A stretch of 64,000 nucleotides of DNA from CALVGQ01 sp964369385 (GTDB taxonomy: Bacteria; Bacillota_I; Bacilli_A; Erysipelotrichales; Erysipelotrichaceae): the NCBI GenBank assembly GCA_964369385.1, contig CAYJEY010000003.1:1-64000 (forward strand), read 5' to 3'. Below are positions 25,298 through 34,024 of this stretch, piece after piece. The position numbers and the translations under genes were made by a program. Below the pieces are notes generated by a model. The model did no database searches, was not told the origin of the DNA, and saw only the letters and a list, made by a program, of their open reading frames with translations. The stretch's first letter is position 1; every line of letters begins with the position of its first letter.

Positions 25298-26214
25298 TAT
25301 CTGTTGAAGCTTTATTGTTGATGACACTTTCAACATCTGTACCACTTATTCTTGCAAGTTTGGGTGGATTGATCTCAGAAAAATCAGGCGTAACAAACAT
25401 AGGGATTGAAGGAATGATATTGTTTGGAGCATTTTCAGGTGTAGTTGTTTCACATTTAACTCAAAACGCAATCCTGGGAGTATTCGCAGCAGTAATCGGT
25501 GGTGGATTATTGTCATGTATTCACGGCTTTATTGCTATTACATGTGGTGGTGCGCAAGCCGTAAGTGCAACTGGTATTACTTTATTTGCAACAGGGATTA
25601 CTTCTTTTGGATTACGTGCAATCTTTGGGCGTGCTGGAAATTCAGATCCTGTCCCATATTTACCGACAACTGAATTTTTAAGGTCTATCCCAGGTATTGG
25701 AGATACACTTGCCGATTTTCCACCATTGTTTTATATTATGATATTGATCGTCATTGCCGTTTGGTATTTCTTTAAATACTCATCATTGGGGATGCGAGTA
25801 CATAGTGTCGGAGAAAATCCGAAAGTTGCTGAAACACTTGGTATTGATGTATGGAAAATACGTTATGCGTGTGTCATTATTAGTGGTATGTTAGCAGGAC
25901 TTGCTGGAGCATATTTATCACTTGGACAAGTGAATATTTTCCAAGAAAATATGTCAGCGGGGCGTGGATACCTTGCCCTCGCAGCGATTATCTTAGGGCG
26001 TTGGAAGACACTGAATGTGGTCTTTGCATGTTTATTCTTTAGCGTATTTGATGCTCTTCAAATTCAACTTCAAACACTAGAGTGGGTAACTGTATCACCA
26101 ACGATATTAACCGCAATGCCATATGTTGTGTGCTTACTAGTATTAGCTTTCTCATATGGTAAGTCGGGTGCTCCTGCATCAAATGGGAAACCCTATTTAA
26201 AACGTATTTCATAA
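25294..26214 (+). CDS. ABC transporter permease, second subunit (BMP/nucleoside-type)
   Basis: The 306-residue membrane protein pairs with the upstream permease. Family stretches are SVPLILASLGGLISEKSGVTN-like near the N-terminus, NIGIEGMILFGAF, and the ATPase-contact loop GMRVHSVGENPKVAETLGID. It resembles NupQ/YufQ. It is the last gene of the sulfatase operon and is followed by a strong terminator, so the operon encodes one enzyme and a complete importer. Confidence 0.93.
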   Translation: MISVEALLLMTLSTSVPLILASLGGLISEKSGVTNIGIEGMILFGAFSGVVVSHLTQNAILGVFAAVIGGGLLSCIHGFIAITCGGAQAVSATGITLFATGITSFGLRAIFGRAGNSDPVPYLPTTEFLRSIPGIGDTLADFPPLFYIMILIVIAVWYFFKYSSLGMRVHSVGENPKVAETLGIDVWKIRYACVIISGMLAGLAGAYLSLGQVNIFQENMSAGRGYLALAAIILGRWKTLNVVFACLFFSVFDALQIQLQTLEWVTVSPTILTAMPYVVCLLVLAFSYGKSGAPASNGKPYLKRIS

Positions 26215-26220
26215 TTTTTG

Positions 26221-26251
26221 TAAGTGAACAACATTGATTGTTCACTTTTTT
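26221..26251 (+). terminator. Terminator of the sulfatase-transporter operon
   Basis: AGTGAACAA (26223-26231) pairs with TTGTTCACT (26238-26246) and is followed by six Ts. Confidence 0.88.
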
Positions 26252-26337
26252 GTATTTTTGTTGCAATTAACGTTATCAGCAGTGCAATTCTCAATTGAGT
26301 ATGTTATAATTGTGAAGCAATTTTAAGGAGATATCGT

Positions 26338-28179
26338 ATGAGTTTTTTACCCACAACACTAGAAGAAATGAATGAATTAGGTTGGAGTCAACCTGATTTT
26401 GTATATGTTAGCGGGGATGCATATGTTGATCATCCTTCGTTTGGTGCTGCAATTATTACAAGGACACTTCAAGCCTTTGGTTATAAAGTTGCCATTATAG
26501 CACAACCTGATTGGCACCATATTCAATCATTTCAAGTTTTTCCAAAGCCACGGTTAGGTTTTCTTGTTAGTTCAGGAAACATTGATTCAATGGTAAATCA
26601 CTACTCGGTAAATAAACGTCGAAGAGATAAAGATAATTATAGTGACAATGGAGAAATGGGGAAGCGTCCTGATCGTGCTACGATTGTTTATAGTCAAAAA
26701 ATAAGAGAAGCATTTAAAGACTCACCTATTATTATTGGTGGAATTGAAGCATCTTTGCGCCGCTTAGCTCACTATGACTACTGGGATGATAAAGTACGCC
26801 AAAGTATTTTAATGGACTCTGGTGCAGATTTATTGCTATATGGAATGGGAGAAAACTCAATCATTGAATTAGCTGAAGCACTGGAAAGTGGATTAGATAT
26901 TCAAGATGTAACTTACATAAGAGGTTCTGTATATAAGTCTAAGTTTATTGATCATTTATTTGAGTATGAATTACTACCAAGTTTTAAAGAGATTAAAGAG
27001 GATAAGATTAAGTATTGCGAAAGTTTCAAAAAACAATATGAGAATGTGGATGCCATTAATGCTGATATTTTAGTAGAACAGTATGATGCTTGGTATGTTA
27101 TTGTGAATCCACCTGCATTCCCACTTACAAGAGAACAAATGGATCGCACATACAGTTATCCCTATATGAGAACTTATCATCCGAAATATAACTATATTCC
27201 AGCTATTGAAGAAGTTCAGTTTTCGATTATTAGTAATCGTGGGTGCTTTGGTGCATGTGCTTTCTGTGCTCTTGCAAGCCACCAAGGACGTCAAATCTCA
27301 TCTAGAAGTAAGGCGTCGATTGTGGATGAGGCTAAGCTAATTACTGAACACTCTGAGTTTAAAGGATATATCCATGATGTAGGAGGACCTACTGCTAACT
27401 TTTATCACAAGGCTTGTGATAAACAAGTGGAACATGGCACATGCAAACACCAACAGTGTTTAGATCCTGTACCTTGTCGCAATTTAAAAGTAAATCATAG
27501 TGATTATTTAGATATATTGCGAGATTTAAGAAAATTACCACGAGTTAAAAAAGTGTTTGTACGATCGGGAATTCGTTATGATTATTTAATGTACGATAAA
27601 GATGATACATTTTTTAAAGAGCTTGTCGAACATCACATCAGTGGACAGCTTAAAGTAGCTCCAGAGCATGTGTCAAATCGTGTTTTGAAGCTCATGGGAA
27701 AATGTAATCATGAATTATATGAAAAGTTTAGAGAAAAGTATGAAACTCTAAATCAAGATATAGGTAAGAATCAATATTTAGTTCCATATTTAATGAGTTC
27801 ACATCCTGGGTGTACACTTAAAGATGCGATTGAACTGGCTTCCTACTTAAAGAAGATACGACATACACCTCAACAAGTTCAAGACTTTTATCCAACACCG
27901 GCAACTTTATCAACTGCAATGTATTATACAGGAATTGACCCACTAACAATGAAGAAAGTTTATGTGGCGAAAGAGCGTAAAGATAAGTTATACCAACGTG
28001 TTCTTATGCAATTTAGTTATCCTAAGAATTATGATTTAGTGCATGAAGCACTTACTAAAGCAGGAAGAGAAGACTTAATTGGACATAAACAGCATTGTTT
28101 AATTAAACCACGTTCAGCGCAACGTAGTCCGCAACAACAACCTTGGAGGAATAAAACAAATGTTAAAAATCGAAAGTAG
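26338..28179 (+). CDS. ygiQ: YgiQ-family radical SAM protein
   Basis: The 613-residue protein begins with the YgiQ N-terminal domain (PDFVYVSGDAYVDHPSFG, SGNIDSMVNHYSV). The radical SAM core follows, with the cluster motif as CFGACAFC (CxxxCxxC, near residue 304) just after FSIISNRG. A C-terminal Cys-rich stretch (HGTCKHQQCLDPVPC) and YFPTPATLSTAMYYT-like sequence are also family features. It is presumed to cleave SAM and perform an unknown radical reaction; the family's substrate is not established. AAGGAGATATCGT precedes the ATG. Its 3' end overlaps the mutarotase-like gene by 20 nt. Confidence 0.93.
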   Translation: MSFLPTTLEEMNELGWSQPDFVYVSGDAYVDHPSFGAAIITRTLQAFGYKVAIIAQPDWHHIQSFQVFPKPRLGFLVSSGNIDSMVNHYSVNKRRRDKDNYSDNGEMGKRPDRATIVYSQKIREAFKDSPIIIGGIEASLRRLAHYDYWDDKVRQSILMDSGADLLLYGMGENSIIELAEALESGLDIQDVTYIRGSVYKSKFIDHLFEYELLPSFKEIKEDKIKYCESFKKQYENVDAINADILVEQYDAWYVIVNPPAFPLTREQMDRTYSYPYMRTYHPKYNYIPAIEEVQFSIISNRGCFGACAFCALASHQGRQISSRSKASIVDEAKLITEHSEFKGYIHDVGGPTANFYHKACDKQVEHGTCKHQQCLDPVPCRNLKVNHSDYLDILRDLRKLPRVKKVFVRSGIRYDYLMYDKDDTFFKELVEHHISGQLKVAPEHVSNRVLKLMGKCNHELYEKFREKYETLNQDIGKNQYLVPYLMSSHPGCTLKDAIELASYLKKIRHTPQQVQDFYPTPATLSTAMYYTGIDPLTMKKVYVAKERKDKLYQRVLMQFSYPKNYDLVHEALTKAGREDLIGHKQHCLIKPRSAQRSPQQQPWRNKTNVKNRK

Positions 28180-28996
28180 TAAGGCAAAAATTGAATTTGA
28201 AACACTTGGTGCTCAAATGATAAGTTTTCAGCTTCTTAATCGTAACTTTGAATACTTGTGGCAACCACAAGAAAATTTTTGGCAAGGACGTAATCCGATT
28301 TTGTTTCCACTTGTCGGAAGTACTGCAGATAAGTGTCTACACATTGAGGGAAAAACATATCCCATCAACAATCATGGATTTGCCCGTAATGCGATATTTG
28401 AAGTTGCAGCACATTGTGAGGATGAGATTACTTTTGAGTTAAATGCGAGCGATGCAACTCGTTTAGTATATCCGTATGAATTTAAACTTAGTGTAAACTA
28501 CAAACTTGTTGGTGCAAAAGTAAAGATAACATATGAAATTCATAATTTATCGAATGGAATGATGCCCTTTACTTTTGGGTTACATCCAGCTTTCACATGC
28601 CCACTCTCACTAGAGGGGAGATTAGAAGATAACTATTTAGAGTTTTCAAATGCTGAATATAATTCAAAACTTCAAAGTGATTTGCAATTGAAGGATGATA
28701 AAATTATTGAATTATCGGAAGAGTTATTTGAAAGAATTCCAACTGTGATGTTTGAACATTGTGCATCAAGTCACATTAAATTAACTGATGGACACCATAT
28801 GGTGAATGTAAGTTGTATAGGCTATCGTTGGTTAGCATTTTGGAAAACAAAAGATTCTAAATTTCTATGTATTGAGCCATGGCATAGCCACGCTGATTTT
28901 GATGGAGTGATTCGGGAGTTTAAGGATCGCCCAGGAATGATTCATCTAGAACCAAAGCGCTCATATACAACAGCATATGAAATTGAAATAGCTTAA
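28160..28996 (+). CDS. Aldose 1-epimerase family protein (LacX-like)
   Basis: The 278-residue protein has the galactose-mutarotase-like beta-sandwich pattern: FETLGAQMISFQ, NPILFPLVG, NNHGFARN (with the catalytic-type His), TFGLHPAF (second key His) and CIEPW near the end (catalytic Glu). LacX-type members are short and of unknown sugar specificity. GGAGGAATAAAACAA before the ATG lies inside the ygiQ 3' end, so the two are coupled. It is followed 28 nt later by nagB, suggesting a small sugar-metabolism group. Confidence 0.88.
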   Translation: MLKIESSKAKIEFETLGAQMISFQLLNRNFEYLWQPQENFWQGRNPILFPLVGSTADKCLHIEGKTYPINNHGFARNAIFEVAAHCEDEITFELNASDATRLVYPYEFKLSVNYKLVGAKVKITYEIHNLSNGMMPFTFGLHPAFTCPLSLEGRLEDNYLEFSNAEYNSKLQSDLQLKDDKIIELSEELFERIPTVMFEHCASSHIKLTDGHHMVNVSCIGYRWLAFWKTKDSKFLCIEPWHSHADFDGVIREFKDRPGMIHLEPKRSYTTAYEIEIA

Positions 28997-29024
28997 CATT
29001 AAAAAACTTAGGAGGAATGAAAAG

Positions 29025-29750
29025 ATGAATGTTATTAAAGTGAAGAATTATGAAGAATTAAGCGCAAAAGCATTTGAAGTAATGAAGTCAGTACTAAATG
29101 AGAAACCTAATGCAGTACTTGGTTTAGCTACAGGTTCAAGTCCAATTGGTTTGTATCAAAAGATGGTACAAGACCACAAAGATAACAAAACTTCTTATTC
29201 AGAAGTAGTTTCATTTAATTTAGATGAATATGTAGGACTTCCAAAGACTCATAGTGAATCGTATTATACATTTATGCATACTCATCTTTTTGACCATGTT
29301 GATATCAAAGAAGACAATATTCACATACCTGATGGACTTGCGAACGATTTAGAAACTGCTTGTGCAAAGTATGAGCAAGAAATGAAACAATTCCAAGTAG
29401 ATGTTCAATTGTTAGGGATTGGATCTAATGGTCATATTGGATTTAATGAGCCAGGATGTTCATTTGAATCAGAAACACACGTTGAATTATTAAATGAGCG
29501 TACATTAAATGATAATGCTCGTTTCTTTATCCCTTTAAATGAGGAAGTACCAACTCGTGCTGTAACAATGGGGATTGCATCAATTATGAGAGCTAAAAAG
29601 ATTTTACTTGTTGCCTCAGGAGCGAATAAGGCACAAGCAATTTACGATATGATTCATCACGCAGTTGATAATCAAATCCCAGCTACAATACTTCAAAATC
29701 ATGCAGATGTAACAGTTATTGTAGATGAAGAGGCAGCTTCTTTACTCTAA
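29025..29750 (+). CDS. nagB: Glucosamine-6-phosphate deaminase
   Basis: The 241-residue enzyme converts glucosamine-6-phosphate to fructose-6-phosphate and ammonia. Family motifs present are LGLATGSSPIGLY, FNLDEYVGL (catalytic Asp) and LGIGSNGHIGFNEPG (catalytic His). Length fits the short Gram-positive NagB, which lacks the allosteric C-terminal tail of the E. coli enzyme. AGGAGG precedes the ATG. NagA is not adjacent. Confidence 0.95.
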   Translation: MNVIKVKNYEELSAKAFEVMKSVLNEKPNAVLGLATGSSPIGLYQKMVQDHKDNKTSYSEVVSFNLDEYVGLPKTHSESYYTFMHTHLFDHVDIKEDNIHIPDGLANDLETACAKYEQEMKQFQVDVQLLGIGSNGHIGFNEPGCSFESETHVELLNERTLNDNARFFIPLNEEVPTRAVTMGIASIMRAKKILLVASGANKAQAIYDMIHHAVDNQIPATILQNHADVTVIVDEEAASLL

Positions 29751-29811
29751 GCGTTAAGGTTTTATTTTAAATTTATTGTGCTATACTAAATTTAGGAGGA
29801 AATATATTTCT

Positions 29812-30117
29812 ATGAAAATCGTAAATAAAGCAGAATTTGAAACAATCATTAAAAATGGGCCAGTCATTGTTGACTTTTATGCAGATTGGTGTGGACCTTG
29901 TAAAATGATCTCTCCTGTGTTAGAACAACTCTCTGCAGAATATCCAGATGTACAAATCGTTAAGGTAAATGTAGATAATGATCAAGAATTAGCACAACAA
30001 TATGGAGTAATGTCTATTCCGGCCATCTTCGCATTTAAAGATGGTGAAGTAAAAGATCAAGTGCTTGGATTTCGTCCAAAGCCTGCATTAGAAGAATTAA
30101 TAAAGAAAGTAATGTAA
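29812..30117 (+). CDS. trxA: Thioredoxin
   Basis: The 101-residue protein is a typical cytosolic thioredoxin with FYADWCGPCKM (active-site CGPC), cis-proline in MSIPAIFAFKDG and the conserved C-terminal helix. AGGAGG at 29794-29799 lies 12 nt before the ATG at 29812, a longer than usual gap. An in-frame ATT at 29806 would be better spaced, but a non-standard start is not needed. It has its own terminator. No thioredoxin reductase is nearby. Confidence 0.95.
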   Translation: MKIVNKAEFETIIKNGPVIVDFYADWCGPCKMISPVLEQLSAEYPDVQIVKVNVDNDQELAQQYGVMSIPAIFAFKDGEVKDQVLGFRPKPALEELIKKVM

Positions 30118-30123
30118 AGTTAG

Positions 30124-30163
30124 AAAAGATAAGAAAATTGAATAATTTCTTATCTTTTTTTTA
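30124..30163 (+). terminator. Terminator after trxA
   Basis: AGATAAGAAA pairs with TTTCTTATCT across a short loop and is followed by a long T run. Confidence 0.85.
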
Positions 30164-30187
30164 TTATTGCGAAATTTACACATAAAA

Positions 30188-30299
30188 GTTTAGTATTAGT
30201 AAACAAAAAGTTTAAAAAAACTATTGAAATTATTTGAAAATTAAGTATAATAAATTTTAGGTTTACTGATTGTTACTTTATTGTTTAGTAACAGTAAAC
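30188..30299 (+). promoter_or_regulatory. Promoter and inverted-repeat operators of the polyamine operon
   Basis: TTGAAA (30224-30229), 16 nt and TATAAT (30246-30251) form the promoter. Downstream, GTTTACTG (30261-30268) is inversely repeated as CAGTAAAC (30292-30299), with inner arms GTTACT and AGTAAC. Upstream, GTTTA and TAAAC flank 30188-30204. The shared element is AGTAAAC/GTTTACT, so the XRE-cupin protein encoded next probably binds both sites and regulates itself and potABCD. Confidence 0.65.
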
Positions 30300-30314
30300 A
30301 AAATGGGGGATTTT

Positions 30315-30854
30315 ATGGATATTGGTCAACGAATAAAACAATTACGAACCAAAAACAATTTAACATTGGAAGAACTTGCAAGTAGATGCGAGTTAACCAA
30401 GGGTTTTTTATCACAATTGGAACGTAATTTAACATCACCATCAATCACAACATTACAAGATGTAAGTGAAGCACTGGGATGTAGTTTATCTAACTTTTTT
30501 AAAGAAGAGGAAGATGAAAAAATCGTATTCACCAATGATGATTACTTTGTCGATGAAAAAGAGAAAAGTACGATTCATTGGATTGTACCTAACGCCCAAA
30601 AGAATGAAATGGAACCTATTTTACTTGAGTTAGATCCAAGTGGGGAATCACAAGAGATTCCATGCCACGAAGGTGAAGAATTTGGATATGTCTTAAGTGG
30701 ACGTGTCAAACTAGTAAATAGTGATACAAATAAAACGATTCTTATTAAAAAAGGACAAACGTTTTATTTAAAAGGGACGATGAATCATTACTTAGTTAAT
30801 GATTCAAATCAAGTTGCAAAGGTGTTGTGGATTTGCACACCACCAGTATTTTAG
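30315..30854 (+). CDS. XRE-family regulator with C-terminal cupin domain (PuuR-like)
   Basis: This 179-residue protein has an N-terminal helix-turn-helix (IGQRIKQLRTKNNLTLEELA to SPSITTLQDVSEALG, residues 3-58) and a C-terminal cupin (about 105-178; EGEEFGYVLSGRVKL and GQTFYLKGTMNHYL). Regulators of this type upstream of potABCD sense polyamines or a related small ligand through the cupin. GGGGGA directly precedes the ATG at 30315. Two upstream in-frame ATGs, at 30270 and 30303, would lie within the operator and Shine-Dalgarno region and are rejected. It is 10 nt from potA, in the same operon. Confidence 0.9.
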   Translation: MDIGQRIKQLRTKNNLTLEELASRCELTKGFLSQLERNLTSPSITTLQDVSEALGCSLSNFFKEEEDEKIVFTNDDYFVDEKEKSTIHWIVPNAQKNEMEPILLELDPSGESQEIPCHEGEEFGYVLSGRVKLVNSDTNKTILIKKGQTFYLKGTMNHYLVNDSNQVAKVLWICTPPVF

Positions 30855-30864
30855 GAGGATAGAG

Positions 30865-32442
30865 ATGAAGAAGTTAATTCAGTTTAAAAACATTGTAAAA
30901 GATTTTGATGGAACACTCGTTCTAAAGGGGATCAATCTTGATATTTACGAGAATGAGTTTGTAACCTTACTTGGACCTTCAGGTTGCGGTAAGACAACTC
31001 TGTTGCGTATTCTTGCAGGATTTTTAGAACAAAGTGAGGGGCATGTCATATTTGATGGAGATGACTTAAAAAATGTGCCTGCTTATAAACGTGAAATCAA
31101 TACTGTGTTTCAAAAATATGCGCTTTTTCCTCATATGAATGTATATGATAATGTAGCATTTGGTTTAAAAATTAAAAAAATGTCAAAAGACGTAATTGAA
31201 CAAAAAGTAAATCGTATGCTTGCTCTTGTGAACTTAGATGGGTTTGCAAAGCGTAATGTTACTCAATTATCAGGTGGGCAACAGCAACGTGTTGCAATTG
31301 CTCGTGCACTTGTAAATGAGCCTAATGTCTTATTGCTTGATGAGCCATTAGGGGCATTGGATTTAAAATTGAGAAAAGAAATGCAGATTGAGTTAAAACG
31401 TATTCAACAAGAAGTTGGAATTACATTTATTTTCGTTACACATGACCAAGAAGAAGCATTAACAATGTCGGATAAAATTGTAGTTATGAAAGATGGAGAG
31501 ATTCAACAAATTGGTTCTCCTACAGATATTTACAATGAGCCAGAAAATGAATATGTTGCTTCATTTATTGGAGAAAGTAATATTATCGAAGGAGAAATGC
31601 TAGCTGACTATTTAGTAAGTTTCGATGATCGCAAATACCAATGTGTTGATTTTGGATTTAAAGCTAATGAAGAAGTGGACATTGTAATACGTCCTGAAGA
31701 TATTGATATTGTAGAAAGAAATAAAGGATTAATCAATGGGACAGTAAAATCAGTCTTATTTAAAGGTGTTCACTATGAAATTGTAGTTGAGACAAATAAA
31801 GGGACAAGTAAGACAGTGAAAATGCATGTATTAAAAAATCATGATAAGTTAAATAGTGATGCTAATGAGAAAATTAGTGCCAATGATTTTACGATGGATT
31901 TAGAAGATGTTGCTACTATTTCTGATAGCGAATTGACAACACGTGCTAATGCACAAGCTTGGAAAACTACGGGTGAGGAAGATTATGTATCACTTACGAA
32001 AGTAGAATATAACTTTGAAGAAAAACCAGGCTCTTATCCGGTGACATTCTCTACTTCAAATGGGACAACAATCACTATTATGGTTAATGTTGTTGAACCA
32101 GTATACGTTGAAGATGGGAAACAAGGGATTGGGATTACTGCATTCGATATTTATAAAACCGCAGATGAAATACAAGAAAGTATGGCATTGTCAATTGACT
32201 TGAAAAAGTGGGCAAATGCTTCTGCATGGGACTTAGAAAATGAAAATGATGTTGAGATCAGTGAAGTTGATTATGATTTTGATCCAGAAAACATCCAAGA
32301 AGGTGTATACGATATTACTTTTGCCACTCGTGGACGTGTGTTCAAGATTCATACAACTGATAAAGCAGAAGAAGATACAAAAGTTGCACTGAGTTTTAAT
32401 CCAGAAGACATTCATGTCATGTCTAAAATGGGGTCATATTAA
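30865..32442 (+). CDS. potA: Spermidine/putrescine ABC transporter ATPase PotA with a large insertion in its C-terminal domain
   Basis: The 525-residue protein has a normal ABC ATPase (1-240): Walker A GPSGCGKTT, Q-loop FQKYALFPHM, signature LSGGQQQR, Walker B VLLLDEP and H-loop VTHDQEEA. The TOBE-type domain begins normally (VIRPEDIDIV, FKGVHYEIVVET, to about 310). It is then interrupted by about 180 residues before resuming with FKIHTT and the usual PotA end SFNPEDIHVM. The insertion contains two related units (about 338-410 and 424-497), each with ANAxAW, a VxYxF strand and YxVTFxT-like strands. This recalls bacterial Ig-like repeats, which are normally extracellular. Typical PotA is about 350-370 residues. 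AGGAGG precedes the ATG. Confidence 0.92.
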   Translation: MKKLIQFKNIVKDFDGTLVLKGINLDIYENEFVTLLGPSGCGKTTLLRILAGFLEQSEGHVIFDGDDLKNVPAYKREINTVFQKYALFPHMNVYDNVAFGLKIKKMSKDVIEQKVNRMLALVNLDGFAKRNVTQLSGGQQQRVAIARALVNEPNVLLLDEPLGALDLKLRKEMQIELKRIQQEVGITFIFVTHDQEEALTMSDKIVVMKDGEIQQIGSPTDIYNEPENEYVASFIGESNIIEGEMLADYLVSFDDRKYQCVDFGFKANEEVDIVIRPEDIDIVERNKGLINGTVKSVLFKGVHYEIVVETNKGTSKTVKMHVLKNHDKLNSDANEKISANDFTMDLEDVATISDSELTTRANAQAWKTTGEEDYVSLTKVEYNFEEKPGSYPVTFSTSNGTTITIMVNVVEPVYVEDGKQGIGITAFDIYKTADEIQESMALSIDLKKWANASAWDLENENDVEISEVDYDFDPENIQEGVYDITFATRGRVFKIHTTDKAEEDTKVALSFNPEDIHVMSKMGSY

Positions 32443-33224
32443 TGAAGAGCTTTGCACGTCTTTCCTACCCATATGGTATATGGATTAGCATCTTTATTGT
32501 AGCTCCAATGTTGATGATTCTATTCTATGCTTTAACGGTAGAAGGGAACGATGTGTTGACACTTCGTTTCACATTTGAAAACTTCATCCGATTCTTTTCT
32601 GATGATGTATTCCCAAGTGTGTTGTGGCGATCTTTAGGTCTTGCCTTACTAACTACAATTATTTGTATAGCACTTGGCTATCCGACTGCTTACTTTATTG
32701 CAAAGTCGAGTGAGAAATCACAAATCTGGTATATTTTAGCAATCACTTTACCGATGTGGACAAACATGTTAGTGCGTACGTACGCTTGGCGTGGAATTCT
32801 ACTGAATTTTGATTTTAGTAGCGACGTCAATGTGTTGATTGGAATGGTTTATAATTTCTTGCCTTTTATGATTATTCAAATTTATACATCATTATCTAAG
32901 ATGGATAAAAGCTTATTAGAAGCAGCTGCTGATTTAGGGGCTGATCGCAAGGAAACATTTCGTCGTGTTGTATTACCACTATCACTTCCAGGAGTGATTT
33001 CAGGGATTACACTAGTATTTTTACCTGCTGTATCTACTTTCTTTATTCCAAGATTGTTAGGTGGAGGAGATTACTTCTTGATTGGTAATTTGATTGAGAG
33101 CTACTTTATTACAGCTGGGGAGTGGAATTTCGGTTCAGCAATCTCACTTATTATGGCCATACTCATTATCTTAATGATGATATTTGCTAAAAAAGTAGAT
33201 GTTCAAAATAAGGAGGCGAAGTAA
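32442..33224 (+). CDS. potB: Spermidine/putrescine ABC transporter permease PotB
   Basis: The 260-residue protein has six hydrophobic helices and the cytoplasmic EAA loop LLEAAADLGADRKETFRRVVLP, which docks onto PotA. It starts SYPYGIWISIFIVAPMLMIL, like PotB. Its ATG overlaps the potA stop by one base (TAATG), and the same junction occurs with potC, showing translational coupling. Confidence 0.94.
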   Translation: MKSFARLSYPYGIWISIFIVAPMLMILFYALTVEGNDVLTLRFTFENFIRFFSDDVFPSVLWRSLGLALLTTIICIALGYPTAYFIAKSSEKSQIWYILAITLPMWTNMLVRTYAWRGILLNFDFSSDVNVLIGMVYNFLPFMIIQIYTSLSKMDKSLLEAAADLGADRKETFRRVVLPLSLPGVISGITLVFLPAVSTFFIPRLLGGGDYFLIGNLIESYFITAGEWNFGSAISLIMAILIILMMIFAKKVDVQNKEAK

Positions 33225-34024
33225 TGAAAATGAAAAGACTTCCTAGTAAGATATTTCTTGCGCTAATAATGTTATTATTTTATCTTCCGATTGCTTATGT
33301 AATTCTATTTTCATTCAATGATTCGAAATCATTAACACAGTTTACAGGTTTCTCGCTACAGTGGTATGAGCAAATGTTCAGTGATCGAGTTATTCTCGAA
33401 TCGATTTACTATACGGTAGTGATTGCTGTACTTGCAACGATTTCAAGTACTTTTATTGGAACAATTACTGCAATTGGATTATCTAAGTCACGCCGTATTG
33501 TGAAAGATGTAATGTTACAAATTAATGATTTACCAGTAATGAATCCTGAAATCGTTACAGCGATTGGATTGATGTTATTATTTACATCACTCAATGTTGA
33601 GTTAGGTTTTTGGACATTGCTTACTGCTCATATTATCTTCTGTATTCCTTATGTGATCTTAAGTGTAATGCCGCGTCTTAGAAGACTAGATGATAACTTA
33701 GCAGAAGCAGCACTTGATTTAGGAGCAACACCATGGCAAGCACTTACAAAAGTGATCGTGCCACAGATTATGCCTGGGGTACTTACGGGGGCACTCATTG
33801 CCTTTACAATGTCATTTGATGATTTTGTAATTAGTTTCTTTACGACAGGACCGGGTGTAAATAACATCTCGATTTATGTATATACAATGTATAAACGTAT
33901 TAATCCAACGATTAATGCACTAAGTACGGTAATTATTGTAGTCATTACGATTGCGTTAATTATAATAAATGTAGTACCAATTATTAAAGAAAGAGGAAAG
34001 AAAAAAAATGAAAAAATTAGCTAA
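33224..34024 (+). CDS. potC: Spermidine/putrescine ABC transporter permease PotC
   Basis: The 266-residue permease has six hydrophobic helices. The PotC N-terminal pattern is LLFYLPIAYVILFSFNDSKS, and the EAA loop is LAEAALDLGATPWQALTKVIVP. It pairs with PotB. It overlaps potD by 17 nt; the potD ribosome binding site lies inside this gene. Confidence 0.94.
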   Translation: MKMKRLPSKIFLALIMLLFYLPIAYVILFSFNDSKSLTQFTGFSLQWYEQMFSDRVILESIYYTVVIAVLATISSTFIGTITAIGLSKSRRIVKDVMLQINDLPVMNPEIVTAIGLMLLFTSLNVELGFWTLLTAHIIFCIPYVILSVMPRLRRLDDNLAEAALDLGATPWQALTKVIVPQIMPGVLTGALIAFTMSFDDFVISFFTTGPGVNNISIYVYTMYKRINPTINALSTVIIVVITIALIIINVVPIIKERGKKKNEKIS

